A stretch of 64,000 bases of DNA, from NCBI GenBank assembly GCA_027493935.1, contig JAOSJV010000011.1, positions 318,811 through 382,810 on the forward strand. Direction: 5' to 3'. The position numbers were made by a program, and so were the translations under genes. The DNA is from Burkholderiales bacterium. GTDB taxonomy: Bacteria; Pseudomonadota; Gammaproteobacteria; Burkholderiales; SG8-39. Shown piece after piece: positions 10,099 through 19,376 of this stretch; the first letter of the stretch is position 1; the number at the start of each line of letters is the position of its first letter. The notes under the pieces are model-generated. The model was not told the DNA's origin. It saw only the letters and a list, made by a program, of their open reading frames with translations, and did no database searches.

Positions 10099-11409
10099 AT
10101 GACGCGCCCCCCTTCCCAGCGCCCGCGGCGGCTCGCGCCCGGCGTGAGGCCGCGCGAGGTGGTCGCGTGGGCGATGTACGACTTTGCCAACTCCGGCTAC
10201 ACCACGGTCGTGATCACCGCGGTGTACAACGCGTACTTCGTCGGCGTCGTGGCAGGCAGCGCACCGTGGGCGACGCTCGCTTGGACCGGCGCGCTGGCGC
10301 TCGCCAACGCGCTGATCGTGCTGACCGCGCCGGTCATCGGCGCCTACGCCGACCTCCGCGCGCGCAAGAAGCGGCTGCTCGCGCTCTCTACGGCGGGCTG
10401 CGTTGCGTTCACGGCCGCGCTGGCGCTGACAGGCCCGGGCAACCTTGCGCTCGCGATCGCGCTGGTCGCCGCGTCGGCGTTCTTCTTCGGCACCGGCGAG
10501 AACCTGATCGCCGCGTTCCTGCCCGAGCTCGCCGAGAGCGAGGCGCTCGGCATCGTCTCGGGCTGGGGCTGGGGCCTCGGCTACCTCGGCGGGCTGCTCG
10601 CGCTCGGGCTCGCGCTCGGCTACGTGGGCTGGGCGCAGTCGCAGGGGTACGCAGCCACGCAGTTCGTGCCCGTGACGATGTTGATCACGGCGGCACTTTT
10701 CGCGCTGGCGAGCGTGCCGACGTTCCTGCTCCTGCGCGAGCGCGCCGCGCCGCAGCCGGGCGCATCCGGGCGCCCGCTCGTGCGCGACGCGTTCGCACGG
10801 CTGCGCCACACGCTGCGCCACGCCGCGCGCTTTCGCGACCTCGCGCGCTTCCTCGGCTGCGTGGTGGTCTACCAGTCCGGCATCCAGACCGTCGTGGCCC
10901 TGGCCGCCGTCTACGCCCAGGAAGCGCTCGGCTTCGACACGCGCGAGACGATCACCATGATCCTGGTGGTCAACGTGACCGCTGCGGTCGGGGCGCTCGG
11001 TTTCGGCCAGGTGCAGGACCGCCTCGGCCACGTTCCCACGCTCGCGGTCACGCTGCTGGTCTGGATCGCGACCATCGCCGCGGCCTGGCTGGCCGAGGGC
11101 CGTGCGCTCTTCTGGGTGGCGGCGAACCTCGCCGGGCTCGGCCTCGGCGCCTCGCAGTCGGCGGCGCGCGCGCTGGTAGGCTACCTCAGCCCGGCGACGC
11201 GGCGCGCCGAGTTCTTCGGCCTGTGGGGATTCGCGGTGAAGCTCTCGTCGATCCTCGGACCGATGAGCTACGGGCTGGTGACCTGGCTGTCGGTCGGCAA
11301 CCACCGGCTCGCGATCCTGGTGACCGGAGCCTTCTTCATCGCCGGGCTTGCGCTGCTCGCGGGCATCGACGTGACGCGCGGACGTCGCACGGCGCTGGCG
11401 CAGGAATAG
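10099..11409 (+). CDS. UMF1/Atg22-type MFS transporter
   Basis: Predicted inner-membrane permease of 436 residues with about 12 hydrophobic helices. The motif AWAMYDFANSGYTTVV near the N-terminus, APVIGAYADLRARKKRLL after helix 2, and SWGWGLGYLGG-like GWGWGLGYLGGLLAL mark the UMF1 (Atg22-like) subfamily of the major facilitator superfamily. Substrate cannot be told. It is transcribed divergently from mgtE and stands alone. Confidence 0.85.
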   Translation: MTRPPSQRPRRLAPGVRPREVVAWAMYDFANSGYTTVVITAVYNAYFVGVVAGSAPWATLAWTGALALANALIVLTAPVIGAYADLRARKKRLLALSTAGCVAFTAALALTGPGNLALAIALVAASAFFFGTGENLIAAFLPELAESEALGIVSGWGWGLGYLGGLLALGLALGYVGWAQSQGYAATQFVPVTMLITAALFALASVPTFLLLRERAAPQPGASGRPLVRDAFARLRHTLRHAARFRDLARFLGCVVVYQSGIQTVVALAAVYAQEALGFDTRETITMILVVNVTAAVGALGFGQVQDRLGHVPTLAVTLLVWIATIAAAWLAEGRALFWVAANLAGLGLGASQSAARALVGYLSPATRRAEFFGLWGFAVKLSSILGPMSYGLVTWLSVGNHRLAILVTGAFFIAGLALLAGIDVTRGRRTALAQE

Positions 11410-11531
11410 CGCAACCCGGCGCACGGTCGGCCAACCCGCAGCACCCGCCGGGGAATGCGCGGATAATCGCGACTCAACGACAAGACATCGCCCGCGCGGC
11501 CCGGCCCGCCCGCCGCGCGGCAGGAGCGCGC

Positions 11532-12350
11532 ATGCCGACCCCGCCCGACGACAACAACATGGCCCTCTTCTGCGACTTCGAGAACATCGCGCTCGGCGTG
11601 CGCGAGGCGAAGTACGACAAGTTCGACATCGGCAAGGTTCTCGAGCGGCTGCTCTTGAAGGGCAGCATCGTGGTGAAGCGCGCCTACTGCGACTGGGAGC
11701 GCTACAAGGAGTTCAAGAGCGCGATGCACCAAGCGGCGTTCGAGCTGGTCGAGGTGCCGCACGTACGCCAGTCGGGCAAGAATTCGGCCGACATCCGGAT
11801 GGTGGTCGACGCCCTCGACCTCTGCTACACCAAACCGCACGTGGACACCTTCGTGATCATCAGCGGCGACTCCGACTTCTCGCCGCTCGTCTCGAAGCTG
11901 CGCGAGAACAACAAGGAAGTGATCGGCATCGGCGTGAAGAAATCGACTTCCGACCTGCTGATCGCGAACTGCGACGAGTTCATCTACTACGACGACCTGG
12001 TGCGCGGCGAGAAAGCGCAGAAGCGCGCGCGGCGCAAGGAGCCGGCCGCAGGCGAGAGCGAGCGCAGGCCCGAGACCAAGGAGGAGGGCGGCAAGCCCGA
12101 GGACGCGCTCGCGCTCGTCGCGAAGACGGTCGAGGCGCTGCTCGCCGAGCGCGGCGAAGAAGAGAAGCTCTGGGGCTCGGCGGTGAAGCAGGCGATCAAG
12201 CGCCAGATGCCCGGCTTCAGCGAGTCCTACTTCGGCTACCGCTCGTTCTCGAAGCTGCTCGAGGAGGCGCAAAAGAGAAAGCTGCTGCAACTCGAGCGCG
12301 ACGAGAAGTCCGGGGGCTACATCATCCGCGGCCCGGTCCACGAGGCATGA
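11532..12350 (+). CDS. NYN-domain putative ribonuclease with C-terminal LOTUS/OST-HTH domain
   Basis: A 272-residue soluble protein. Residues 10-160 form a PIN-like NYN domain with acidic sites MALFCDFENIALG (D15, E17) and FVIISGDSDFSPLVSKLR, plus NSADIRMVVDALDL. A charged linker (about 165-195) leads to a C-terminal domain of about 75 residues, LWGSAVKQAIKRQMPGFSES to LQLERDEKSGGYIIRG, which fits the OST-HTH/LOTUS RNA-binding fold. Inference: an RNA-processing or decay enzyme guided by the second domain. Start ATG 11532 follows GGAG. Confidence 0.82.
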   Translation: MPTPPDDNNMALFCDFENIALGVREAKYDKFDIGKVLERLLLKGSIVVKRAYCDWERYKEFKSAMHQAAFELVEVPHVRQSGKNSADIRMVVDALDLCYTKPHVDTFVIISGDSDFSPLVSKLRENNKEVIGIGVKKSTSDLLIANCDEFIYYDDLVRGEKAQKRARRKEPAAGESERRPETKEEGGKPEDALALVAKTVEALLAERGEEEKLWGSAVKQAIKRQMPGFSESYFGYRSFSKLLEEAQKRKLLQLERDEKSGGYIIRGPVHEA

Positions 12351-12360
12351 GCCGGGCTCG

Positions 12361-13065
12361 CTACGGCACCTGCGCCGAGGGCATGCGGGCCAGGATGCGC
12401 TCGGTGTACTGCTCGAGGTAGCGCGTGCTGCGATTGCGGTCGTAGTAGCGCGGCCGCGGCAGCATCGCCGCAAGCCGCGCCGCCTGCCACGGCGTGAGCG
12501 CGGCGGCGTTCGTGCCGAAATGGTGGCGGGCGGCGGCCTCGGCGCCGAAGACGCCCTCGCCCCATTCGGCGACGTTCAGGTAGATCTCGAGGATGCGCCG
12601 CTTGCCCATGACCGCCTCGAGCATGATCGTGATCAGCGCCTCCTGGCCCTTGCGCAGCACCGAGCGCTCGCCTGACAAGAACAGGTTCTTCGCAAGTTGC
12701 TGGCTGATCGTCGAGCCACCCGCGACCACCTTGCCGCGGCGCTGGTTGCGCTCGAGCGCACGCTGGATCCCTTCCCAGTCGAACCCCTCGTGATCGATGA
12801 ACTTCGCGTCCTCGGCCGCAATCACCGCGCGCTTGAGGTGCACCGAGATGCGTCCGTAGTCGATCCATCGCTGCGTGAGCTCGGACTTCGGATCGCGCGC
12901 GCGCAGACTCGCCAGGCGGGCGTCCATGAAACTCGTGCGCTGAGGATCGAACCGCGTCCAGTAGGCGATGTGCAGCAGGTACCAGAGCTGCACGACCACG
13001 AACGCGAGCAAGAGCCCCGCGAGCCCCCAGCCGAGGAACCGCCAGATCGAGCGCACGCGCTTCAC
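12361..13065 (-). CDS. mtgA: monofunctional biosynthetic peptidoglycan transglycosylase
   Basis: Polymerises lipid II into glycan strands at the inner membrane. The 234-residue product has an N-terminal membrane anchor at about 9-31 and the GT51 motifs: AVIAAEDAKFIDHEGFDWEG with catalytic Glu, GGSTISQQLAKNLFLSGERS, RKGQEALITIMLEAVMGKRR, and ILEIYLNVAEWGEGVFGAE. No transpeptidase domain follows. Its ATG overlaps the aroE stop by four bases. It ends the mpl-yqiA-rnb-tonB-aroE-mtgA run. Confidence 0.95.
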   Translation of the reverse strand: MKRVRSIWRFLGWGLAGLLLAFVVVQLWYLLHIAYWTRFDPQRTSFMDARLASLRARDPKSELTQRWIDYGRISVHLKRAVIAAEDAKFIDHEGFDWEGIQRALERNQRRGKVVAGGSTISQQLAKNLFLSGERSVLRKGQEALITIMLEAVMGKRRILEIYLNVAEWGEGVFGAEAAARHHFGTNAAALTPWQAARLAAMLPRPRYYDRNRSTRYLEQYTERILARMPSAQVP

Positions 13066-13874
13066 CGCGCGGCGCGGAGCTCCGCCAGCACCGGCGCGGA
13101 ATCGGGGCGAATTCCGCGCCAGACGAGGAACGACTCGGCCGCCTGCTCGACCAGCATGCCGAGTCCGTCGGCGAGCCGCGCCGCGCCCGCGAGCCCGGCC
13201 GCGGCGAGAAACGGTTCGGCGAGCGGCCCGTACGCCATGTCGTAGGCGAACGCGCCGGGGGCGACCGCGCCGGCGGGCAGCGGCAGCGCCGCGCCCGCGA
13301 GCCCGGCCGAGGTCGCGTTGATCAGCACGTCGAACGGCTCGCCGCCGAGATCCTCCAGTCCGCAGGCCGCGACCGGCGCCCCGTGGCGCCGCGCGAGCGC
13401 CTCTGCGCGCTCGCGCGTGCGGTTGGCGATCACCAGCCGCGCCACGCCAGTGCCGAGCAGGGCGCCGACCACACCGCTCGCCGCGCCGCCCGCGCCGATC
13501 AGCAGCACGCGCCGGCCGGCGAGTGCAGCGCCGAGATTCACGGTGAGATCGCGCACCAACCCCGGTCCGTCGGTGTTATCGCCGTAGATGCCGTCGACAT
13601 CGAAGCGCAACGTGTTCGCCGCCTCGGCGCGGCGCGCGCGCTCGGACAGCTTCGTCGCGAGCCGGGCCGCCTCACCCTTGAAAGGCAGCGTCACGTTCAC
13701 GCCCTTGCCGCCGGCGTCGAAGAACCCGGCGACGGTCCGCGCGAAGTTATCGAGCGGCGCGAGCAGGCGCGAGTACAGGATGTCCTCGCCGGTCTGGCGC
13801 GCGAACGCGGCGTGGATCGCCGGGGAGCGCGAGTGCGCGACCGGGTTGCCGACCACGGCGTAGCGGTCGGTCAT
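13062..13874 (-). CDS. aroE: shikimate dehydrogenase
   Basis: NADPH-dependent reduction of 3-dehydroshikimate, 270 residues. N-terminal substrate site YAVVGNPVAHSRSPAIHAAF, the catalytic Lys and neighbours in NVTLPFKGEAARLA, NTDGPGLVRDL, and the Rossmann motif VLLIGAGGAASGVVGALL with ANRT for NADP. Overlaps mtgA by four bases; tonB ends 34 bp upstream. The aroE-mtgA pairing is common in betaproteobacteria. Confidence 0.96.
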   Translation of the reverse strand: MTDRYAVVGNPVAHSRSPAIHAAFARQTGEDILYSRLLAPLDNFARTVAGFFDAGGKGVNVTLPFKGEAARLATKLSERARRAEAANTLRFDVDGIYGDNTDGPGLVRDLTVNLGAALAGRRVLLIGAGGAASGVVGALLGTGVARLVIANRTRERAEALARRHGAPVAACGLEDLGGEPFDVLINATSAGLAGAALPLPAGAVAPGAFAYDMAYGPLAEPFLAAAGLAGAARLADGLGMLVEQAAESFLVWRGIRPDSAPVLAELRAAR

Positions 13875-13908
13875 GGGCCGCCCGGCCGGGCGCGCACAGC
13901 GGCCCGCG

Positions 13909-14797
13909 TCATTCCCCGTACAGCCGGTCGCCGCGCGCGAAGGTCCAGGTGCGCGTGATCACCAGGATGTCGGTGTCGCGCCGGATGTTGGGTGGAAACG
14001 CCGCGAACGGGCTCGCGAGGTGGACGATCTTCTCGGCGGCACGGTCGAGGACGTCGTGTCCCGACGGCCGGTCGACCTGGATCGTATCCACCGAGCCGTC
14101 GGCCTTGATGGACACGGTCAGTCGCAGGCTGCCATAGATGCGCCCGCGCGCGGCCTCGGGATAGTTGAGGTTGCCGATGCGCTCGACCTTCTGCCGCCAG
14201 GCCTCCACGTACATCGCGAAGCGCGTCTCGGCCGCCCGGGCGCCGACGAACTGCTTGCGCGGGCGCTTGGCGTATTCCTCGTTTTGGCGCGCGACCTGCG
14301 CCTCCATGCGGGCGAGCGCCAGCGCGGTGTTGGCGAGGTCGATGCCGGAGGGCTGCGGCGGCTCGACCACCGGCGCGGGCTCCGGCTTCGCAGGCTCGGC
14401 GGCCACCGGCTTCGGCGTCGGCTGGAGCTTGCTCATCAACTGGCGGTTCTTCTTCTCGAGATCCTGCACCCGCTTTCGTGCCTGCATGAGGTCGTTGCCC
14501 TGCCGCTCCTCGCGCAGCACCGGCATCGTCGTCTTGGGGTGCGATCGGCCTCGACGTTGCCGCCGCCGTCGAGGTTCGCCTGGGCGAGCACCTGGGCCTT
14601 GTCGGGCGCGGACTTCGTCTTGCTGTTGACGAGCACGACGTCGAGCGTTTGCGGCGGCGGCTGAGCCGCGCACCGTCGGGCGGCTTGAAGTTGAGCGACA
14701 GCGCGAGCGCGTGCACCGCGATCGAGACCACCGCCGCGGCGACGAGCGGGTGGGCCGGCGGCTGAGGGGCTTGCGGATAGTCCAGTAAGACCTGCAC
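13909..14797 (-). CDS. tonB: TonB-like energy transducer (two frameshifts)
   Basis: Periplasm-spanning link that energises outer-membrane receptors. Three frames must be joined. The first (GTG 14797) gives the membrane anchor HPLVAAAVVSIAVHALALSL. Near 14675 the frame moves to QPPPQTLDVVLVNSKTKS. Near 14540 it moves again to PKTTMPVLREERQGNDL, then a coiled segment, a Pro/Glu-rich spacer and the C-terminal TonB domain GNLNYPEAARGRIYGSLRL. The joined protein of about 295 residues is plausible, so two base errors are likelier than decay. A small CTTTCT/AGAAAG hairpin lies in the 45-bp gap to rnb. ExbB/ExbD are not in the window. Confidence 0.8.
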
Positions 14798-14842
14798 TCT
14801 ATTCTAGAAACTCTTTCTAATCAGAAAGATCTAGCCGTCTCT

Positions 14843-16693
14843 TCATGCTGATTCTGGACGCTTATAGACGCATCGCACCTGGGTGTCAATCAGATCCACG
14901 TCCGCGACCTCGACGATGACCTCGGTGCTCGGGGCGAACTCCGGCAGCGACGGCACCCGAACGTAGAGCGGCAGTCCGGCCAGCTTCACCAGATTCTCCC
15001 GCACGACCGTGGCCTCCGCCAAGTGCACTTTCTCCTGGAGCAGCCAGCGCAGGCACCAATAGTGCTCCATGTGGCGCTGGAACGCGTCGTAGGCCGCGTA
15101 GGTGAGCTCGAAGTCGCGCATCGCCGCCAGGAGGCGCTCGGATCCGACCGCAAACGGCGGCGCGGCACCGCGCAGCGCGGCCACGAGCTGCCACTGGTTC
15201 ACTAGATCCACGTACCGTCGCAGCGGCGAAGTCGCCCACGCATAGTGGCTCACGCCCAGCCCCTGATGCTCAGCCGCCGCGGTGGTCATTCGCACGCGCG
15301 CAGCCGGCCCCTGCGCCCGGTAGATCGCCGGCACCCCGCGCTCGGCGAGCAACCGCCCCCAGGAGCTGTTCGCGAGGATCATGAGTTCGGCGACGAGCTT
15401 GTCGAGCGGCGCGCCGCGCTTGCGCTCGGCGATCGTCACGCGCCCGTCCTCGACGTGAAACGTGTACTCGATACGCTCGCCGCCGGCCGGCGGCTCCTTG
15501 CCGCGCGCCGCTTCGAGTGCGAGCGCGACGCGGTAGAGCAGCCAGAGCTCGGGCACGAATTGGCCGGCGTCACCGGGCGCGCCGGCGGCGAACCGGTCGT
15601 TCAGCGACTCGATCTCGTGATGGCGCAGGTTGGCGGCGATCGGCACCCGCTCGATGCGCGTTTCGAGGCCGAGCACCGCGGCAGTCGCGCGATCGACGTC
15701 GACGTAGAGCGAGACCGCGGCGCTCTCGCGCCCCTCGGCGAGCGTGTAGCGCTCGACCACCGTCGGCGGCAGCATCGTGATCTTGGTTCCCGGCATGTAG
15801 GCGGTGGACAGCCGCTCGCGCGCGACGGCGTCGATCTCCGAGCCGGGCGCGAAGCCGAGCGCCGGCGCCGCGATGTGGATGCCGACGCGCGCCACGCGCC
15901 CGTCGATCCATGCGACCGAGAACGCGTCGTCGATCTCGGTGGTGGTCGCATCGTCGAGGCTGAACGCCCGCGCGTCCGCGCGCGGCAGGTCGGCGGGCGG
16001 TGCCGGCACGGTGAGCTCGGGGAACGCCGCGCCGCGCGGGAAATGCTCGAACAGGAACCGGCCGAGATGGTAGTCGTGGCTCGACGGCAACGCGCCGCAG
16101 AGCGCGAGCAGCTTGGGCGCGGAAAGGCCGGTTTCCTCGCACGCCTGCTCGAGCGCCTTTGTCTCGATGCGGTTGCGGTCGGGCCGGTAGAGCAGCTCGC
16201 GCACGAGCGGCGCGACGGGCTCGGGCAGCTCGAACCGCTTGAGTTGCTCCACCCAGCCCGTGATCGTTTCGGCCTGCCGCCGCTTCTTCTCCAGCCCTGC
16301 GAGCGCGGCCCGGAGCGTCTCCTCCGGCGCGGCGCGGAATCGGCCGCGGCCCTTGCGGTGAAAGTAGACCGGCGCCGAATGCAGCCGCAGCAGCACCCCG
16401 GCCGCCTCGGCCGGCGCCGGCGCGCGGCCGAAGTACTCGGCAGCGAGTGCGCCGAACCCGAACTCGTCCGGGCCACACACCTGCCACAGGAAGTCGACGT
16501 CGATCTCCTCGGCGATCGCGTGCGCGCGCTCGAGGAAATCGGCGAGCGGCGCGTCGCCGAGCGCGAGCAGCACGTTGGCGCGCTTCACCTTTGAGCGCTT
16601 GCCCGAGACCGATTCGACGTGCACCGAGGCCTCGGTCTCGGTGCGCACCGCACCCACCTTGAACGCGCCCTCCTCCTCGTAGAGCACGTTCAT
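14843..16693 (-). CDS. RNB-family exoribonuclease (RNase II-like)
   Basis: Processive 3'-to-5' exoribonuclease, 616 residues. The RNB catalytic core begins RAFSLDDATTTEIDDAFSVA, with the aspartate cluster that binds magnesium, and continues with STAYMPGTKITMLPPTVVE, LVAELMILANSSWGRLLAER and the Arg-rich YAWATSPLRRYVDLVNQWQL. Upstream is a long N-terminal region of the betaproteobacterial variety, with no clear cold-shock domains; a short beta-rich C-terminal segment follows. It overlaps yqiA by four bases and belongs to the mpl-mtgA run. Confidence 0.9.
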   Translation of the reverse strand: MNVLYEEEGAFKVGAVRTETEASVHVESVSGKRSKVKRANVLLALGDAPLADFLERAHAIAEEIDVDFLWQVCGPDEFGFGALAAEYFGRAPAPAEAAGVLLRLHSAPVYFHRKGRGRFRAAPEETLRAALAGLEKKRRQAETITGWVEQLKRFELPEPVAPLVRELLYRPDRNRIETKALEQACEETGLSAPKLLALCGALPSSHDYHLGRFLFEHFPRGAAFPELTVPAPPADLPRADARAFSLDDATTTEIDDAFSVAWIDGRVARVGIHIAAPALGFAPGSEIDAVARERLSTAYMPGTKITMLPPTVVERYTLAEGRESAAVSLYVDVDRATAAVLGLETRIERVPIAANLRHHEIESLNDRFAAGAPGDAGQFVPELWLLYRVALALEAARGKEPPAGGERIEYTFHVEDGRVTIAERKRGAPLDKLVAELMILANSSWGRLLAERGVPAIYRAQGPAARVRMTTAAAEHQGLGVSHYAWATSPLRRYVDLVNQWQLVAALRGAAPPFAVGSERLLAAMRDFELTYAAYDAFQRHMEHYWCLRWLLQEKVHLAEATVVRENLVKLAGLPLYVRVPSLPEFAPSTEVIVEVADVDLIDTQVRCVYKRPESA

Positions 16694-17271
16694 GGCGGCG
16701 CGGGCGCGTCCAGCCCGGCGAACGCGAGGATCGCCGGAAGGTGGTCAGCGAAGCTCGCGAGCGTGTGATCGCCCCCCTCGACGATGATCTGGCGCGCGCC
16801 GCGGTACTTCGCCACGGCGATCCGGTAGTCCAGCAGCTCGTCGCCGGTCTCGACGATGAGCAGATAGCGCTCCGGGTGGATCGCCGTCACGACGAGCTCG
16901 CGCCACTCGTCGAGGTGCGCGCGGGTGAGCTCGTACTCGGCGCCCGTGTACAGATTGCGCTGCACGCCGAGGTAGCTCTCGAGATCGGCTTGCGGCGTCA
17001 CCGCCGGGTTGAGCAGCACGGCGCGCGCGCCGTGACGCTCGGCGAGCCAGGTCGCGTAGAAACCGCCAAGCGAGCTGCCCACCACCGTCACCTCGCCAGG
17101 CGGGTGGCGTGCGATCTCGCGCCCGACGAGCGCGACCGCCGCGCGCGGACGGTCGGGCAGCTGCGGACAGAAGAACCGACCGGCGAGCCCCCGCGCGGCG
17201 AGCGCGCGGGCGAGCACCTGCGCTTTGTGCGACTGCGGTGAGCTGTTGAAGCCGTGCAGGTAGACGATCAT
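16690..17271 (-). CDS. yqiA: YqiA-like alpha/beta-hydrolase esterase
   Basis: Small cytosolic esterase of 193 residues. Motifs: oxyanion region IVYLHGFNSSPQSHKAQ, nucleophile elbow VVGSSLGGFYATWLAE, LLNPAVTPQADLESYLG, acid residue in LIVETGDELLDYR and the final His in VEGGDHTLASFADHLP. This is the UPF0227/YqiA family, whose physiological substrate is unsettled. It overlaps both mpl and rnb by four bases. Confidence 0.88.
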   Translation of the reverse strand: MIVYLHGFNSSPQSHKAQVLARALAARGLAGRFFCPQLPDRPRAAVALVGREIARHPPGEVTVVGSSLGGFYATWLAERHGARAVLLNPAVTPQADLESYLGVQRNLYTGAEYELTRAHLDEWRELVVTAIHPERYLLIVETGDELLDYRIAVAKYRGARQIIVEGGDHTLASFADHLPAILAFAGLDAPAPP

Positions 17272-18623
17272 CGACGATCGGCCGCCGCGAGGCGGGCGAG
17301 GAGCTTCGCATGGACGCCGCCGAACCCGCCGTTGCTCATGACGAGCACGGCGTCGCCGGCGCGCGCCTCGGCGGCGATCGCCTCGACCAGCGCGTCGAGC
17401 CCGTCATGGCAACTCGCGCGCGCGCCGAGCGGCGCGAGCGCCGGCGCGGGGTCCCAGCCGAGCCCGCCCGAGTAGCAGAAAATGCGGTCGGCACCGGCGA
17501 GGCTCGGCGCGAGGCGCTCGGCCATGACGCCGAGCTTCATCGTGTTCGAGCGCGGCTCGAACGCCGCCAGGACGCGCCCGCCGTCCGCCGTGTCGCGTAG
17601 CGCGGCAATGGTCGCCGCGAACGCCGTGGGATGGTGGGCAAAGTCATCGTAGACGGTCACCCCGCGGACGGTGCCGCGCAGCTCCATGCGCCGCTTGACG
17701 TTCTCGAACGCGGCGAGCGCAGCGGCGGCCGCCGCGGGCGAGACCCCGGCGTGATGCGCGGCGACGATCGCCGCCAGGGCGTTCGCGCGGTTGAACTCGC
17801 CCGCGAGCGCCCACTCGATCGTGGCCGCCGGTTGCCCGCCGCGCGAGATCTCGAAGCGTCCGCCGTCGCGCGCGTGCGCGCTCCATTCGCCGCCCGGCCC
17901 GAAGCGCTCGATCGGGGTCCAGCAGCCGCGCGCGAGCACGCGCGCGAGCGCGGCGTCGGCCGCGTTGACCGCGATGAGTCCGTTGCCCGGAATCGTCCGT
18001 ACCAGATGGTGGAACTGCGTCTCGATCGCTGCCAGGTCCGGGAAGATGTCGGCGTGGTCGTACTCCAGATTGTTCAGCACCACGGTGCGCGGCCGGTAAT
18101 GGACGAACTTCGAGCGCTTGTCGAAGAAGGCCGTGTCGTACTCGTCGGCCTCGATCACGAAGAACGGCGCCTGCGCGAGCCGCGCCGACACGCCGAAGTT
18201 CTGCGGGATGCCGCCGACCAGGAACCCGGGTCGCCGCCCGGCGTGCTCGAGGATCCAGGCGAGCATCGCCGCCGTGCTGGTCTTGCCGTGAGTCCCCGCG
18301 ACCGCGAGCACCCAGCGGCCGGCGAGCACGTGCTCGGCGAGCCACTGCGGCCCCGAGACGTAGGGCGCCCCGCGCTCGAGTACCGCCTCCATCAGCGGGT
18401 TGCCGCGGGTCACTACGTTGCCGACGACCCACAGGTCGGGGACGAGCGCGATCTGATCGGCGCCGTAGCCCTCCACGAGCTCGATGCCGGCGGCGCGCAG
18501 CTGGTCGCTCATCGGCGGGTAGACGTTGGCGTCGCAGCCGGTCACGCGGTGGCCCGCGGCGCGGGCGAGCACGGCGACGCCGGCCATGAACGTGCCGCAG
18601 ATGCCGAGAATGTGCAGGTGCAT
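17268..18623 (-). CDS. mpl: UDP-N-acetylmuramate:L-Ala-gamma-D-Glu-meso-DAP ligase
   Basis: Peptidoglycan recycling ligase that joins the recovered tripeptide to UDP-MurNAc. At 451 residues it has the Mur-ligase layout: MHLHILGICGTFMAGVAVLA Rossmann start, the P-loop VLAVAGTHGKTSTAAMLAW, EADEYDTAFFDKRSKFVHY, NNLEYDHADIFPDLAAI, and the C-terminal YDDFAHHPTAFAATIAAL. ATG 18623 begins exactly at the family start; the longer open frame above it lacks similarity. First gene of the run ending at mtgA. Confidence 0.94.
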   Translation of the reverse strand: MHLHILGICGTFMAGVAVLARAAGHRVTGCDANVYPPMSDQLRAAGIELVEGYGADQIALVPDLWVVGNVVTRGNPLMEAVLERGAPYVSGPQWLAEHVLAGRWVLAVAGTHGKTSTAAMLAWILEHAGRRPGFLVGGIPQNFGVSARLAQAPFFVIEADEYDTAFFDKRSKFVHYRPRTVVLNNLEYDHADIFPDLAAIETQFHHLVRTIPGNGLIAVNAADAALARVLARGCWTPIERFGPGGEWSAHARDGGRFEISRGGQPAATIEWALAGEFNRANALAAIVAAHHAGVSPAAAAAALAAFENVKRRMELRGTVRGVTVYDDFAHHPTAFAATIAALRDTADGGRVLAAFEPRSNTMKLGVMAERLAPSLAGADRIFCYSGGLGWDPAPALAPLGARASCHDGLDALVEAIAAEARAGDAVLVMSNGGFGGVHAKLLARLAAADRR

Positions 18624-18746
18624 CGCGCCGATTGTAGCTGCCGCGCCCACCGCGCCGACGCCCGCCGTGCTGGGGTAACATCGCGCTTGCCCGCGCGCGC
18701 AGCCGCGCTGCCGCGCGCCGATCCCGCCCGCCCGATCGTCACGCGC

Positions 18747-19376
18747 ATGTCTCGTCCCGCCAGGATCCCACGCGACGCCAAGCAGAGGCACTCGCACATG
18801 CGGGCGCGGATCGCGGCCGCCGCCGCACGCATCATGGCCGAGGACGGGGTCGAGGACTTCGCAACCGCGAAGCGCAAGGCGGCGCGTCAGCTCGGGGCGC
18901 TGGACACGCAGTCGCTGCCGACGAACGAGGAAGTGGAATCGGAGCTGCTCGCCTATCTCGCGCTCTACCAGGGCGAGGAGAGCCGCTCACGGCTGCAGGC
19001 GCTGCGCGCGATCGCCCTCGGGGCGATGCGCGGCCTGGCGCCGTTCAATCCGTATCTGACCGGCCCGGTGCTGAAAGGCACGGCGAGCCGCTACGCCGAC
19101 ATCGACCTGCAGCTCTTCACCGACGACCGCAAGGGGCTGGAGCTCTTCCTGCTCAACCGCAACGTGCCCTACGAGACGAGCGAGCAGCGCCGGTACTGCG
19201 GCGACGAGCCGCGCGAGGTCCAGGTGCTGCGGGTCGAGTGGGACGGCGTTCCGCTCAGCCTCGCGGTACACGCCGCCAAGGACGAGCGCAGCGCGCTCAA
19301 GGCCTCGCCGGGCGGCCGGCCGATCGCGCGCGCCGGGATCAACGCCGTGTCGGCCCTGGTCGCGGGCGATGAGTGA
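18747..19376 (+). CDS. nucleotidyltransferase-like conserved protein
   Basis: A 209-residue protein I recognise only as a conserved betaproteobacterial family. The N-terminal half is helical (MRARIAAAAARIMAEDGVED, TAKRKAARQLGALDTQSLP). The C-terminal half carries a nucleotidyltransferase-type signature at about residues 109-125, VLKGTASRYADIDLQLF, where GT and the DxD acids match the Pol-beta-like fold; a third acid may lie in EVQVLRVEWDG. The substrate is unknown. It is divergent from mpl and overlaps the thioredoxin gene by eight bases. Confidence 0.7.
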   Translation: MSRPARIPRDAKQRHSHMRARIAAAAARIMAEDGVEDFATAKRKAARQLGALDTQSLPTNEEVESELLAYLALYQGEESRSRLQALRAIALGAMRGLAPFNPYLTGPVLKGTASRYADIDLQLFTDDRKGLELFLLNRNVPYETSEQRRYCGDEPREVQVLRVEWDGVPLSLAVHAAKDERSALKASPGGRPIARAGINAVSALVAGDE

